DNA from: Caecibacter massiliensis
Lineage (GTDB): Bacteria > Bacillota > Negativicutes > Veillonellales > Megasphaeraceae
Assembly (NCBI GenBank): GCA_900095875.1
Contig: LT608311.1
Span: 1,054,001 to 1,118,000, forward strand
DNA length: 64,000 bases
Reading direction: 5' to 3'
Shown: one piece after another, positions 42,236 to 50,413 of the stretch
Layout: each line of letters starts with the position of its first letter
Position numbering within the stretch: position 1 is the stretch's first letter
Notes under the pieces: generated by a model
Database searches by the model: none
What the model saw: only the letters and a program-made list of their open reading frames with translations
Told to the model about the DNA's origin: nothing
Position numbers and translations under genes: made by a program

Positions 42236-42820
42236 TCATTCCTGCCGGGAAATCCGGATAACACCTTTTTCTGAAATGACCAAGTCCATCCGTTCATCGT
42301 GATCCTCCATGGGAATCTGACCGGTCATTACCTGATGACGGCATAAGACAGCCCGGGCGAAATGGCTGTCATGAAGATAGATATCATAGAAACCTCCGCC
42401 ATAGCCCAGACGCTGGCCTTTTTCATTGCACGTGCAGCAGGGGATAAGGCCCAGGTCGATTGTATGGGCGGCCATGACAGGACAGGTCGTATCCGGTGCC
42501 AGTATGCCATAGCGCCCGGGCTTCAGGTCGGACAGAGAGCGGATCTGCCGGACTTCCATCTTTCCCAAGGAAATACAATAGGGTACGCCGACTTCTTTTC
42601 CGTCGGAGAGCATCTGCGCAATCAGCGGCAGTGTCTGGATTTCTGACGGCGTACCGGCATAACAGAAAATGCGCCGGGCCTGTCCGTATTCCGGCAGAGA
42701 CAGTACATACTGGCGGATAGCGGCATCAGATTTCTGGCAATAGTCTTTTGGTAGTTGTGCCACCCGTTCTTTTACCTGCCGTCTGAGAGCCTTTTTTTCT
42801 TCACTCACGGTTCTTGTCAT
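42236..42820 (-). CDS. 5-formyltetrahydrofolate cyclo-ligase
   Basis: The 194-residue enzyme (MTHFS/YgfA) turns 5-formyl-THF into 5,10-methenyl-THF with ATP. It has KKALRRQVKERVA at the start and the C-terminal family signature RLGYGGGFYDIYL. AGGAGG lies 8 nt before the ATG at 42818-42820. Confidence 0.93.
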   Translation of the reverse strand: MTRTVSEEKKALRRQVKERVAQLPKDYCQKSDAAIRQYVLSLPEYGQARRIFCYAGTPSEIQTLPLIAQMLSDGKEVGVPYCISLGKMEVRQIRSLSDLKPGRYGILAPDTTCPVMAAHTIDLGLIPCCTCNEKGQRLGYGGGFYDIYLHDSHFARAVLCRHQVMTGQIPMEDHDERMDLVISEKGVIRISRQE

Positions 42821-42944
42821 GATGGGTTCCTCCTGTGCATTCTATATTCTATATAATATAGGATATCATATTTTTTCCGGAATACCGGCCAATCATTCCA
42901 CATGTTCCCGCAGTTTTAGTATAAAAAATATTTTTTTCCCGTTC

Positions 42945-42960
42945 CGTTGCATATACAACG
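42945..42960. promoter_or_regulatory. 16-bp inverted repeat centred near -41.5 of hcp
   Basis: CGTTG-CATATA-CAACG is a palindrome (with a palindromic ATAT centre) overlapping the presumed -35 region. With a -10 TATACT at 42982-42987 and a start near 42994, its centre is at about -41.5, as for CRP/FNR-family activators such as HcpR. Confidence 0.5.
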
Positions 42961-43066
42961 ACATTTTTTTGTTTTTTCACTTATACTATAAGAGCAGTCA
43001 GGAACTGCCGCAATCAAGATTTTAATTTAGTATTGTATTTGAATAGATACTCAGGAGGTAATGATG

Positions 43067-44632
43067 ATGGAAAATCAGATGTTTTGCTTTCAATGTGAAC
43101 AAACGGCGCGGGGTACGGGATGTACCGGTTGTGCTGGTGTCTGTGGTAAATCCGCTGCCGAAGCGGGTCTGCAGGATGCTCTGACGGGCGCTCTCGTCGG
43201 TCTGGCACGTACCTGTCAGACTGCCGCTCCTACAGCCAAGACGTACCGTGCCATTCTCGAAGGCCTGTTCACGACGATCACTAACGTCAACTTCAACACG
43301 ACGACGACCCAGGCCATGATTGATAAAATCCATGCGGAAGCCGCTGCCCTTTCGTCTACTCCCGCAGCTGACTACGACATGAACCAGATGTGGAACGCCG
43401 ATGAAGATATCCGTTCCCTCAAATCCCTCATCCTGTTCGGCATGCGCGGCATGGCTGCTTATGCTTACCACGCTCTCATGCTCGGCAAATCGAGTGAAGA
43501 AGTCGATTCCTTCTTCGTCAAAGGCTTGTCGGCCATCGGCGAAGACTGGGGCATGGACGAACTCCTTCCGATTGTCATGGAAACAGGTAAAGTCAACCTG
43601 ACCTGCATGGCCCTCCTCGACGAAGCCAACACGACGACTTATGGCACACCGGTTCCGACAACGGTTCCCCTGACCGTAGAAAAAGGCCCGTTCATCGTCG
43701 TCACCGGCCACGACCTGAAAGACCTGGAACTCCTCCTCAAACAGACCGAAGGTAAGGGCATCAACATTTACACTCACGGTGAAATGCTCCCGGCCCATGC
43801 ATATCCGGAACTAAAAAAATACAAACACCTCAAAGGCAACTTCGGTACGGCCTGGCAGAATCAGCAGAAAGAATTCGACGGCGTTCCCGGCGCATTCCTG
43901 TTCACGACAAACTGCCTCATGCCGCCCCGCAAATCCTACATCGACCGCGTCTTCACGACAGAAGTCGTTTCCTTTGACGGCGTAACTCACATCGGCGAAG
44001 ACAAAGACTTCACGCCGGTCATCGAAAAAGCTCTGGCACTCGGCGGCTACAGCGAAGACCAGCACTTCACCGGCATCAACGGTGGCAGCACTGTAACGAC
44101 TGGTTTCGGTCATGGAACAGTCCTCTCCGTAGCCGATAAAGTCATCGACGCTGTCAAAGCTGGCGCTATCAAACACTTCTTCCTCGTCGGCGGCTGCGAC
44201 GGTGCCCGCCCCGGCCGTAACTACTACACGGAATTCGTCAAACAGACCCCGGCTGATACGGTCGTCCTCACCCTGGCCTGCGGCAAATACCGCTTCAATG
44301 ACCTCGACCTCGGCACCATCGGCGGCTTGCCGCGCATCATGGATATGGGCCAGTGCAATGACGCTTACAGCGCTATCCAGGTAGCTGTCGCTTTGGCAAA
44401 AGCCTTCGATTGCGGCGTCAATGACCTGCCTTTGTCCATGGTCCTCTCCTGGTACGAACAGAAAGCCGTCTGCATCCTTCTGACGCTTCTCTCCCTGGGC
44501 ATCAAGAACATCTACCTCGGACCGACACTGCCGGCATTCCTCTCCAAGAATGTCCTCAACTACCTCGTAGAAAATTTCCAGATTTCTCCGACCAGCACGC
44601 CGGAAGAAGATCTGAAGAAAATCTTAGGATAA
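43067..44632 (+). CDS. hcp: hybrid-cluster protein (hydroxylamine/NO reductase)
   Basis: Hcp is a cytoplasmic iron-sulfur protein of nitrosative-stress defence that reduces NO (and hydroxylamine in vitro). The 521-residue protein starts with MFCFQCEQTARGTGCTGC, the N-terminal cluster cysteines, and later has GHDLKDLELLL, TNCLMPP, FLVGGCDG and ACGKYRFN that ligate the hybrid cluster. The third of three ATGs (43067) is 8 nt from AGGAGG. No hcr reductase follows; a terminator at 44671-44703 makes it monocistronic. Confidence 0.95.
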   Translation: MENQMFCFQCEQTARGTGCTGCAGVCGKSAAEAGLQDALTGALVGLARTCQTAAPTAKTYRAILEGLFTTITNVNFNTTTTQAMIDKIHAEAAALSSTPAADYDMNQMWNADEDIRSLKSLILFGMRGMAAYAYHALMLGKSSEEVDSFFVKGLSAIGEDWGMDELLPIVMETGKVNLTCMALLDEANTTTYGTPVPTTVPLTVEKGPFIVVTGHDLKDLELLLKQTEGKGINIYTHGEMLPAHAYPELKKYKHLKGNFGTAWQNQQKEFDGVPGAFLFTTNCLMPPRKSYIDRVFTTEVVSFDGVTHIGEDKDFTPVIEKALALGGYSEDQHFTGINGGSTVTTGFGHGTVLSVADKVIDAVKAGAIKHFFLVGGCDGARPGRNYYTEFVKQTPADTVVLTLACGKYRFNDLDLGTIGGLPRIMDMGQCNDAYSAIQVAVALAKAFDCGVNDLPLSMVLSWYEQKAVCILLTLLSLGIKNIYLGPTLPAFLSKNVLNYLVENFQISPTSTPEEDLKKILG

Positions 44633-44670
44633 TCTCCCCTACCCGAAACAATCCACCTCTCCTATATACG

Positions 44671-44703
44671 AAAAGGACTGCCCCCCCAGGCAGTCCTTTT
44701 TGT
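44671..44703 (+). terminator. Rho-independent terminator after hcp
   Basis: AAGGACTGCC and GGCAGTCCTT with a C-rich loop, then T5. It faces the porin gene and may serve both. Confidence 0.9.
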
Positions 44704-44719
44704 GTTTGAAGTTTGAAGT
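44703..44719 (+). repeat. two-unit heptad repeat
   Basis: TTTGAAG occurs twice in tandem (GTTTGAAGTTTGAAG), directly after the hcp terminator. On the minus strand this is CTTCAAA, one of the heptads at 14985. Confidence 0.5.
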
Positions 44720-44736
44720 GTATCGCCGGCGTGGCA

Positions 44737-46062
44737 TCAGAAGGCGAATACGAATTCGGCCCGTGTCTGTTCTTCCGGATCGGCAGCGTTCTTCTTGTTG
44801 TCTTTCCACTTGGAAGCGAAGGTCTGATATACGTTGAACTGGGCATTTTTGGCTACGACATAGCTGCCGCCGACACCCCAGGACTCGATGTTGCTCAAAG
44901 CCTTTTTGTCAAAGCGCCAGCTGTTCGTCGAACCGCCGAGGTAAGCGCCATCTTCGACATTGAGGTATTCCACCCAGGCACTCCATGTACCCGGCTGGGA
45001 TTTGATGGCTTTGCCATAGATCAGCTGGGCAATCCAGAGGTTGCCATTGTCGTCATTATTGATGGTCTTGTATCCGTTTGTCAGGTTGACCTTTTCATAG
45101 TTGACGAGGAGATTCCATTTGCTTCCGAAATTGTAGGATACGTAAGCACCCCAGAGGTCATCGCCCATGAAGGAATCACCTCTATTTTTACCGCCGGCAC
45201 GGCTAAAGTCGTTGTAGTATACGCCGACTTTGGAGCCATTGCCGAAGAAGCCTTCGATTTCGCCATAGCCGGTCTTTACGCCATCGATTCCCTTATCATC
45301 ATCACCAGCAAAGGTCTTATCCGAGCCGTTGATTTTAAATTTACCATAGCCGGCAGTGACGGCAAAATTGTCGTTCTTGTATTGTAACTGAGCACGGTCG
45401 AAGACATCGCCGTAGTTGAGGCCATAAGCATTACCCATGACATATTTATCCGTACGGCCGGCGTTGATTTTGAAATTCCCCAGTTTCGTTTCTACTTCTG
45501 CCCGGTCGGTATAAACGTCACCATTGTCACTGCTGGCCGTTTCATTATCCGAGAAAGCAATGGAGTCCGTGCTGAGGCCGTATTTGACCGTCGTTTTGTC
45601 ATTGACTTTAGCCGTTGCGCGGAGTCGTACACGATAATCCCAGGAATCATCGTTTTCCTTACTGCTCTGCTGATAACGGTAACGGACACGGGCATCACCA
45701 GTCAGTTTGACGTTGCCCACTTTCTTTTCCAAATTGGAAACGCGGACGCCGAGGCTGTTAAGTTCATCGGCATATTCGTCAGCCAGTTTATTGATGAGGG
45801 CACGCTGTTCGACCGAGGCTTTGTCCATGTGAGCCATAGCCTTGGCAGTCATTTCGGCTGCTTCGTACCGGGTAATATTGCGTTCCCCCTGGAAATACGA
45901 GCCATCGACACCCTGGATAACACCGGCATCGGCCAGTTCAACGACCGACTTATAAGCCCAACTATCAGTCGGTACATCGACAAAGGGATTGGCGGCAAAA
46001 GCGCTGGCTGCGCCCAGTGTTAGAACGGCTGCAAAGGCAGCGGCAATTTTAGATTTCATCAT
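44737..46062 (-). CDS. SLH-domain outer-membrane porin (OmpM/Mep45 type)
   Basis: In Negativicutes this class is the main outer-membrane porin; its SLH domain binds the peptidoglycan and fastens the outer membrane. The 441-residue precursor has a signal peptide (KSKIAAAFAAVLTLGAASAFAA), an SLH domain (about 25-80: NPFVDVPTDSWAYKSVVELA, RNITRYEAAEMTAKAM), a short coiled coil (NSLGVRVSNLEKKVGNVK), and a barrel that ends in the terminal Phe (AEFVFAF) recognised by Bam. ATG 46060-46062 is 7 nt from AGAGAGGA. The promoter holds a palindrome in its spacer. Confidence 0.93.
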   Translation of the reverse strand: MMKSKIAAAFAAVLTLGAASAFAANPFVDVPTDSWAYKSVVELADAGVIQGVDGSYFQGERNITRYEAAEMTAKAMAHMDKASVEQRALINKLADEYADELNSLGVRVSNLEKKVGNVKLTGDARVRYRYQQSSKENDDSWDYRVRLRATAKVNDKTTVKYGLSTDSIAFSDNETASSDNGDVYTDRAEVETKLGNFKINAGRTDKYVMGNAYGLNYGDVFDRAQLQYKNDNFAVTAGYGKFKINGSDKTFAGDDDKGIDGVKTGYGEIEGFFGNGSKVGVYYNDFSRAGGKNRGDSFMGDDLWGAYVSYNFGSKWNLLVNYEKVNLTNGYKTINNDDNGNLWIAQLIYGKAIKSQPGTWSAWVEYLNVEDGAYLGGSTNSWRFDKKALSNIESWGVGGSYVVAKNAQFNVYQTFASKWKDNKKNAADPEEQTRAEFVFAF

Positions 46063-46214
46063 GATAGATTCCTCTCTTTCCCAAAAACAACAGGCAGGAT
46101 CATTGCCCGGGAGAGGCACGCATGACTCAGGCGAGTTTTCCTCGTTTCCTCTCTGAATCTACATTTCGCGCTCTCGCAGCAGTCCCGCGCAGACGGATAT
46201 CCGCCTGCACCGCT

Positions 46215-46244
46215 AGTATAGAGGAAATGTTTCCTCCTTGTCAA
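46215..46244 (-). promoter_or_regulatory. promoter of the SLH porin with a palindrome in the spacer
   Basis: On the minus strand TTGACA (46244-46239), an 18-nt spacer and TATACT (46220-46215). The spacer holds the perfect 16-bp palindrome GAGGAAA-CA-TTTCCTC (46221-46236), a probable operator. Confidence 0.7.
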
Positions 46245-46430
46245 AATACCTATAATCCGCATAAATACGCCACTTATCGAGTCTTTTTACAGAGTGCTTA
46301 CCCATATTTTTCTCTTTCCATCCCCAATTTTTACACGGCCTTCGCCCTACTGCTTTTGTATCGTATTAAAAGACAAATTATATTTTACTGTTTTATTACC
46401 CGTGCGTAACGGTTTGTTTACAGCCCAGAG

Positions 46431-46476
46431 GTAAGGTTATGACAGAAATCAATTTTGGTAACTGTCGTTACCTTAC
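46431..46476 (+). promoter_or_regulatory. leader hairpin abutting the adhesin ribosome-binding site
   Basis: GTAAGGTTATGACAG and CTGTCGTTACCTTAC can pair over 15 positions (one mismatch, one G-U) around a 16-nt loop. The AGGAGG follows directly at 46477-46482. Confidence 0.55.
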
Positions 46477-46492
46477 AGGAGGCATGTTCAAC

Positions 46493-47809
46493 ATGAAAAT
46501 ACATCATCCACGAACCTGGAAAAACCACGCAGCCGTACTCATGACTGTCACCGCACTCTGTACAGCTGCCGCACCATTCACGGCCCTGGCCGCCGGTCCT
46601 GTCACAGCTAGTGAAGTCAATATTTCCATAAAAGGCGGCACACGGGGTCTTACCGAATCGGGCATCACGCCGGGCCATGTCTATGCCGGTGCCGATGGCT
46701 GGAGTGAAGGAGCTGCCGGCAATACGAATTCCGTCGCTATGGGTGGTGGGCAGGTCGGTTCCATGAGTACGCCAGCTTCCGTACGGGGCCAGAACAGCGT
46801 TGCTGTCGGTGCCGGGGCTTCTGTCGATGTCTCGACCAGCCAGAACGATTTCAATTCTGCCAATGCAACGGCTATTGGCGCTGGATCCAGTGTCTCGGCC
46901 ATGCAGGGCACGGCCGTCGGCTATGGCAGCAAAGTAACAGGGGCCCAGGGGACGGCTATGGGTGAACAGAGTGCAGCAACAGCCGCTGGTTCTGCTGCAT
47001 TCGGCGAAGGCAGCCATGCGAAGGCCGAAAAATCCACGGCTATCGGTACAGGGGCAAACGTCGGTGATGGGGCTAAAAACTCTGTTGCCCTTGGCGCTGA
47101 CAGTACCGTATATAGTTCTGATTTGAAATCTACAGACAAAAACGGCGTCGTCTCCCTCGGCTCTGGTAATGCCGAACGGCGCATCATCCACGTTGCTGAC
47201 GGCGTAAACAATAGTGATGCCGCCACGGTCGGCCAGCTTGCCAAAGCCACAGAAAAGAGCAATGCAGCCGTAACCGCCAATGAGAAAAAAATTGGCTCGG
47301 CGAACCTTTCCAATGGTTCGGCTGACCTCACGGAAGGTATCAATACTAATACGGCATCAATTCAGCAAAACAGCACTGCCATCCAGGAAAATACCAGTGC
47401 TATCCAGCAAAACAGCAACGCCATTACGTCACTGAATACGCACGTACGCAGCCTCGGTCAGGAAATCGACAGTGTCGGCGCCTTATCTGCCGCTCTGGCC
47501 GGTCTTCATCCCATCGATTACGATGGCAGCGGTTCCCGTTTCCAGATCAGCGCTGCGGCTGGTACCTATGATGGCAAGCAGGCTGTCGCTCTCGGTGGTT
47601 TCTATCATGTAAACCGCGATGTCATGTTCTCTCTCGGTGCCTCCAGTACCTTCGGCAATGACCGCAAGGCCGCCGGCAATTTCGGCGTTACCTTCCGCGT
47701 CGGCCCCGGTGCTTCCCAGTTTACATCCCAGACTTCCAGCGACGTAGAAGCACTCAGGGCCGAAGTTGAAGCTCTGAAAGCGGAAATCCAGGCTCTCAAA
47801 GCCCGATAA
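46493..47809 (+). CDS. YadA-type trimeric autotransporter adhesin with C-terminal coiled-coil tail
   Basis: The 438-residue precursor has a signal peptide ending FTALAA-GP, a YadA-type head of repeated 14-residue-like motifs (NSVAVGAGA, NATAIGAGSS, QGTAVGYGS, KSTAIGTGANVG, NSVALGADS), a neck (ERRIIHVADGVNNSDAATVGQL), a stalk with repeated IQ-NS-AI heptads, and a C-terminal YadA anchor (LAGLHPIDYDG to FGVTFRVGPG). After the anchor is an extra tail of EALRAEVEALKAEIQALKAR type. The anchor is normally the very C-terminus. I start at ATG 46493 after AGGAGG; the frame opens at 46439. It diverges from the porin gene. Confidence 0.88.
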   Translation: MKIHHPRTWKNHAAVLMTVTALCTAAAPFTALAAGPVTASEVNISIKGGTRGLTESGITPGHVYAGADGWSEGAAGNTNSVAMGGGQVGSMSTPASVRGQNSVAVGAGASVDVSTSQNDFNSANATAIGAGSSVSAMQGTAVGYGSKVTGAQGTAMGEQSAATAAGSAAFGEGSHAKAEKSTAIGTGANVGDGAKNSVALGADSTVYSSDLKSTDKNGVVSLGSGNAERRIIHVADGVNNSDAATVGQLAKATEKSNAAVTANEKKIGSANLSNGSADLTEGINTNTASIQQNSTAIQENTSAIQQNSNAITSLNTHVRSLGQEIDSVGALSAALAGLHPIDYDGSGSRFQISAAAGTYDGKQAVALGGFYHVNRDVMFSLGASSTFGNDRKAAGNFGVTFRVGPGASQFTSQTSSDVEALRAEVEALKAEIQALKAR

Positions 47810-47918
47810 TTCCTGCGACAGACAAACCGGCTTTTTACCGAATTCCTCTGCTATGACACATCGGAGCTATTCGCTGCACTGAATATATCCTGACCGGTCT
47901 GCCACGCAGATTGTATAC

Positions 47919-47975
47919 AAAAAGGGACTGCCACAGCAGAATCAAAAAAAGATTCTGCTACGGCAGTCCCTTTAA
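47919..47975. terminator. bidirectional terminator after the adhesin gene
   Basis: AAAGGGACTGCC and GGCAGTCCCTTT enclose CAGCAGAATC, an A7 loop and GATTCTGCT; a very stable 21-bp stem with one bulge. Confidence 0.85.
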
Positions 47976-47997
47976 AATGCCAAATTCAAAACAAAGT

Positions 47998-48031
47998 GTG
48001 TCCCATTACGTGTTTTTGCGTAATGAGACAC
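47998..48031. terminator. second hairpin between adhesin and pyk
   Basis: GTGTCCCATTACG and CGTAATGAGACAC pair (one mismatch) around TGTTTTTG. With the hairpin at 47919-47975 it forms a double stop between convergent genes. Confidence 0.65.
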
Positions 48032-48056
48032 CCTCTGTCTGTATCACCAGCTCACG

Positions 48057-49802
48057 TTACCGGGCATTGGCTTTGCCACGGAAAATCGTACCGCGGCTGG
48101 CATCGACGGTCACTACTTCGCCATTTTCCAGGACATCGGCGGCATGTTCTGCCCCGACGATAGTCGGAATGCCGAAGGTGATGGCTACGATAGCCGATTC
48201 ACTCGTAAGGCCCGCTTCTTCCGATACGATAGCGCTGGCCCGTTTCATATAGTCTACGTATTCCGCACTGGCCGAACGCATGACCAGGATGGCGCCGTCG
48301 GTGAAATGAGCCTTCAGATCATCGAGACTCCCGGCTACGCATACGGGGCCTATAGCCGAATTGCGGCCGATGCCGGTACCGCGGAGAAGGACATCTCCTA
48401 CGACCTGCACGCGCACCATGTTGGTCGATCCGGCTTTGGCCACGGGAACACCTGCTGTGAGGACGACGAGATCGCCGGCATTGATGAGGCCGGCATCAAG
48501 AGCGGCGTAAATGGCGTTATCGACGACTTCATCGGTCGTATTGCTTTCTTTCCCCAGGATAGCCTGGACACCCCAGTTCATCTGCAGGCGGCGGACAATA
48601 TTTTCATGCGGGGAGACGGCAATAATCGGGCATGCCGGACGGTACTTGGCTACCATCTGGGCCGTGCCGCCCCGTTCGGTCGAGGCGATGATGGCCGCCG
48701 CATGAAGGTCTTCGGCAATTTTAACCGTCGCCTTGCCGATGGATTCGGTCGTCGTCGCCGGGGCTTTATTTCCTTCCTGATGAGCCTGCGGTGGGAACTG
48801 ACTTTCCGTGAAGACTGCCACCCGGGCCATGGTCTGGACGGCTTCTACGGGATACAGGCCGCCTGCCGTTTCACCGCTGAGCATGACTGCATCGGTCCCG
48901 TCGAGGATGGCATTGGCTACGTCACTCGTTTCAGCCCGGGTCGGACGGGGATTATTGCACATGGATTCCAACATCTGCGTTGCCGTAATGACCGGTTTGC
49001 CGGCCGCCTGGCATTTGCGGATCAGGAGTTTCTGCAGCGTCGGCACTTCTTCCGCCGGTACTTCCACGCCCAGATCACCGCGGGCTACCATGATGCCATC
49101 GCTCATGCTGATGATTTCATCGATATTGTTGACCGCAGCCTTGCATTCGATTTTGGAAATAATCTTCATATGGCTGTCGTGATTTTCCAGAATCTTGCGG
49201 ATGGTCAGCACGTCTTTGCCACGCTGGATGAAAGAAGCGGCAATCCAGTCCATATTCATGTGGATGCCAAATTCGATATCGGCTGCATCACTTTCCGATA
49301 CGGCCGGCAGATTGATGGGAATCCCCGGTACGGCAACACGCTTGCGGTCACTCATCTTGCCGCTGTTGAGGATTTTCGTGTGGATGTCTTCGCCTTCAAC
49401 GGACGTGACTTCCAGATTGACCAGGCCGTCCGACAGGAGGATATGGTCACCGGGTTTGACATCCTGGGGCAATTCTTTATAGTTCATAGAGGCGATAGTT
49501 TCATCACCTTCTACGTCACGGGCCGTCAGGGTAAAGTCATGACCGGCTTCCATCATGATAGAGCCATTTTTAAACTTGCCCAGACGGATTTCCGGACCTT
49601 TTGTATCGAGCAGAAGGGCAATGGGCGTGCCTAATTTCCGGGAAACGGCACGGACCATTTCAATGCGTTTTTTATGTTCTTCATGGCTGCCATGAGAGAA
49701 ATTGAACCGGGCTACATTCATGCCGGCACGGACCATGCCTTCCAGGATGTCCGGCGTATTTGAACTGGGACCCAGGGTACATACGATTTTTGTTCGTTTC
49801 AT
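48057..49802 (-). CDS. pyk: pyruvate kinase with C-terminal PEP-utiliser-like domain
   Basis: Pyk makes pyruvate and ATP from PEP and ADP. The 581-residue form has TKIVCTLGPSSN, the MNVARFNFSHG loop, the active-site signature ISKIECKAAVNNIDEI with its Lys, GDLGVEVPAEEVP, and GTDAVMLSGETAGG. About 110 extra C-terminal residues (ending ITFGIPTIVGAEHA, TVDASRGTIFRG) are the PEP-utiliser mobile-like domain common in Firmicutes. It lies 14 nt after mgsA and shares its promoter. Confidence 0.96.
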   Translation of the reverse strand: MKRTKIVCTLGPSSNTPDILEGMVRAGMNVARFNFSHGSHEEHKKRIEMVRAVSRKLGTPIALLLDTKGPEIRLGKFKNGSIMMEAGHDFTLTARDVEGDETIASMNYKELPQDVKPGDHILLSDGLVNLEVTSVEGEDIHTKILNSGKMSDRKRVAVPGIPINLPAVSESDAADIEFGIHMNMDWIAASFIQRGKDVLTIRKILENHDSHMKIISKIECKAAVNNIDEIISMSDGIMVARGDLGVEVPAEEVPTLQKLLIRKCQAAGKPVITATQMLESMCNNPRPTRAETSDVANAILDGTDAVMLSGETAGGLYPVEAVQTMARVAVFTESQFPPQAHQEGNKAPATTTESIGKATVKIAEDLHAAAIIASTERGGTAQMVAKYRPACPIIAVSPHENIVRRLQMNWGVQAILGKESNTTDEVVDNAIYAALDAGLINAGDLVVLTAGVPVAKAGSTNMVRVQVVGDVLLRGTGIGRNSAIGPVCVAGSLDDLKAHFTDGAILVMRSASAEYVDYMKRASAIVSEEAGLTSESAIVAITFGIPTIVGAEHAADVLENGEVVTVDASRGTIFRGKANAR

Positions 49803-49816
49803 CAGTTATGCTCCTT

Positions 49817-50209
49817 TTACAGGTTAAACAAATCAGGCTTTTCATCCAGTGCCGAAAGCAGGATACGGGCACTGGTCACATTGGTAGCAACAGGCACAGA
49901 ATGGACATCGCAGAGGCGCAGGAACGCCGACACATCCGGTTCATGAGGCTGGGCTGTCAGGGGATCGCGCAGAAAGACGACGCCGAGTACTTCATCGGAA
50001 GCGATCATGCCGCCGATCTGCTGGTCGCCGCCCATCGGGCCGGGCTGCATCTGTTTCACTGTAAGTCCCGTTTCGTTTTCAATGCGCCGTCCCGTTTCAC
50101 CGGTTCCTACGAGGGGATACCGGGATAATACGTTTTTAAACTGTGTTGCCAGTTTGACAATGGCATCTTTCTTGGCATCATGAGCGATGAGTGCAATGTA
50201 GGTTCGCAT
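49817..50209 (-). CDS. mgsA: methylglyoxal synthase
   Basis: MgsA turns dihydroxyacetone phosphate into methylglyoxal and phosphate, a bypass of lower glycolysis used when phosphate is short. The 130-residue enzyme has ALIAHDAKKD, the phosphate-binding GTGETGRRI and the signature GPMGGDQQIGGMIA with the catalytic Asp. ATG 50207-50209 follows AAGGAGG by 7 nt; the frame open to 50353 crosses a palindromic leader. It is first in an mgsA-pyk operon. Confidence 0.95.
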   Translation of the reverse strand: MRTYIALIAHDAKKDAIVKLATQFKNVLSRYPLVGTGETGRRIENETGLTVKQMQPGPMGGDQQIGGMIASDEVLGVVFLRDPLTAQPHEPDVSAFLRLCDVHSVPVATNVTSARILLSALDEKPDLFNL

Positions 50210-50266
50210 AAAATACCTCCTTGTATAAACTCCATACTGTGTCTGCGTAAGTGCTGTTGCATTTTT

Positions 50267-50303
50267 GTTCCCAGTGGTACAAAATTTGTCCCACTTGGGG
50301 AAC
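50267..50303. promoter_or_regulatory. 37-bp imperfect palindrome in the mgsA leader
   Basis: GTTCCCAGTGG and CCACTTGGGGAAC flank an ACAAAATTTGT centre. It lies about 30-65 nt after the expected transcription start and can act as a DNA operator or an mRNA hairpin. Confidence 0.55.
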
Positions 50304-50338
50304 ATACCATAAAATCTATGGCATGCTCTTCTCCTGTG

Positions 50339-50367
50339 ATTGTATCGTATCACCTGCGATAATGCAA
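50339..50367 (-). promoter_or_regulatory. promoter of mgsA-pyk
   Basis: On the minus strand TTGCAT, a 17-nt spacer and TACAAT. The -35 lies in a hairpin (50361-50394: AATGCAAGGGAAA with TTTCCCCTGCATT) downstream of pepO. Confidence 0.55.
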
Positions 50368-50413
50368 GGGAAAACGATGTCTTTCCCCTGCATTATCTAT
50401 GTGGACAGGTATT

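Noticed and set aside
48144-49634. 496-codon open frame antisense to pyk
   Set aside because: It is a shadow of pyk with no start signal and no recognisable domain.
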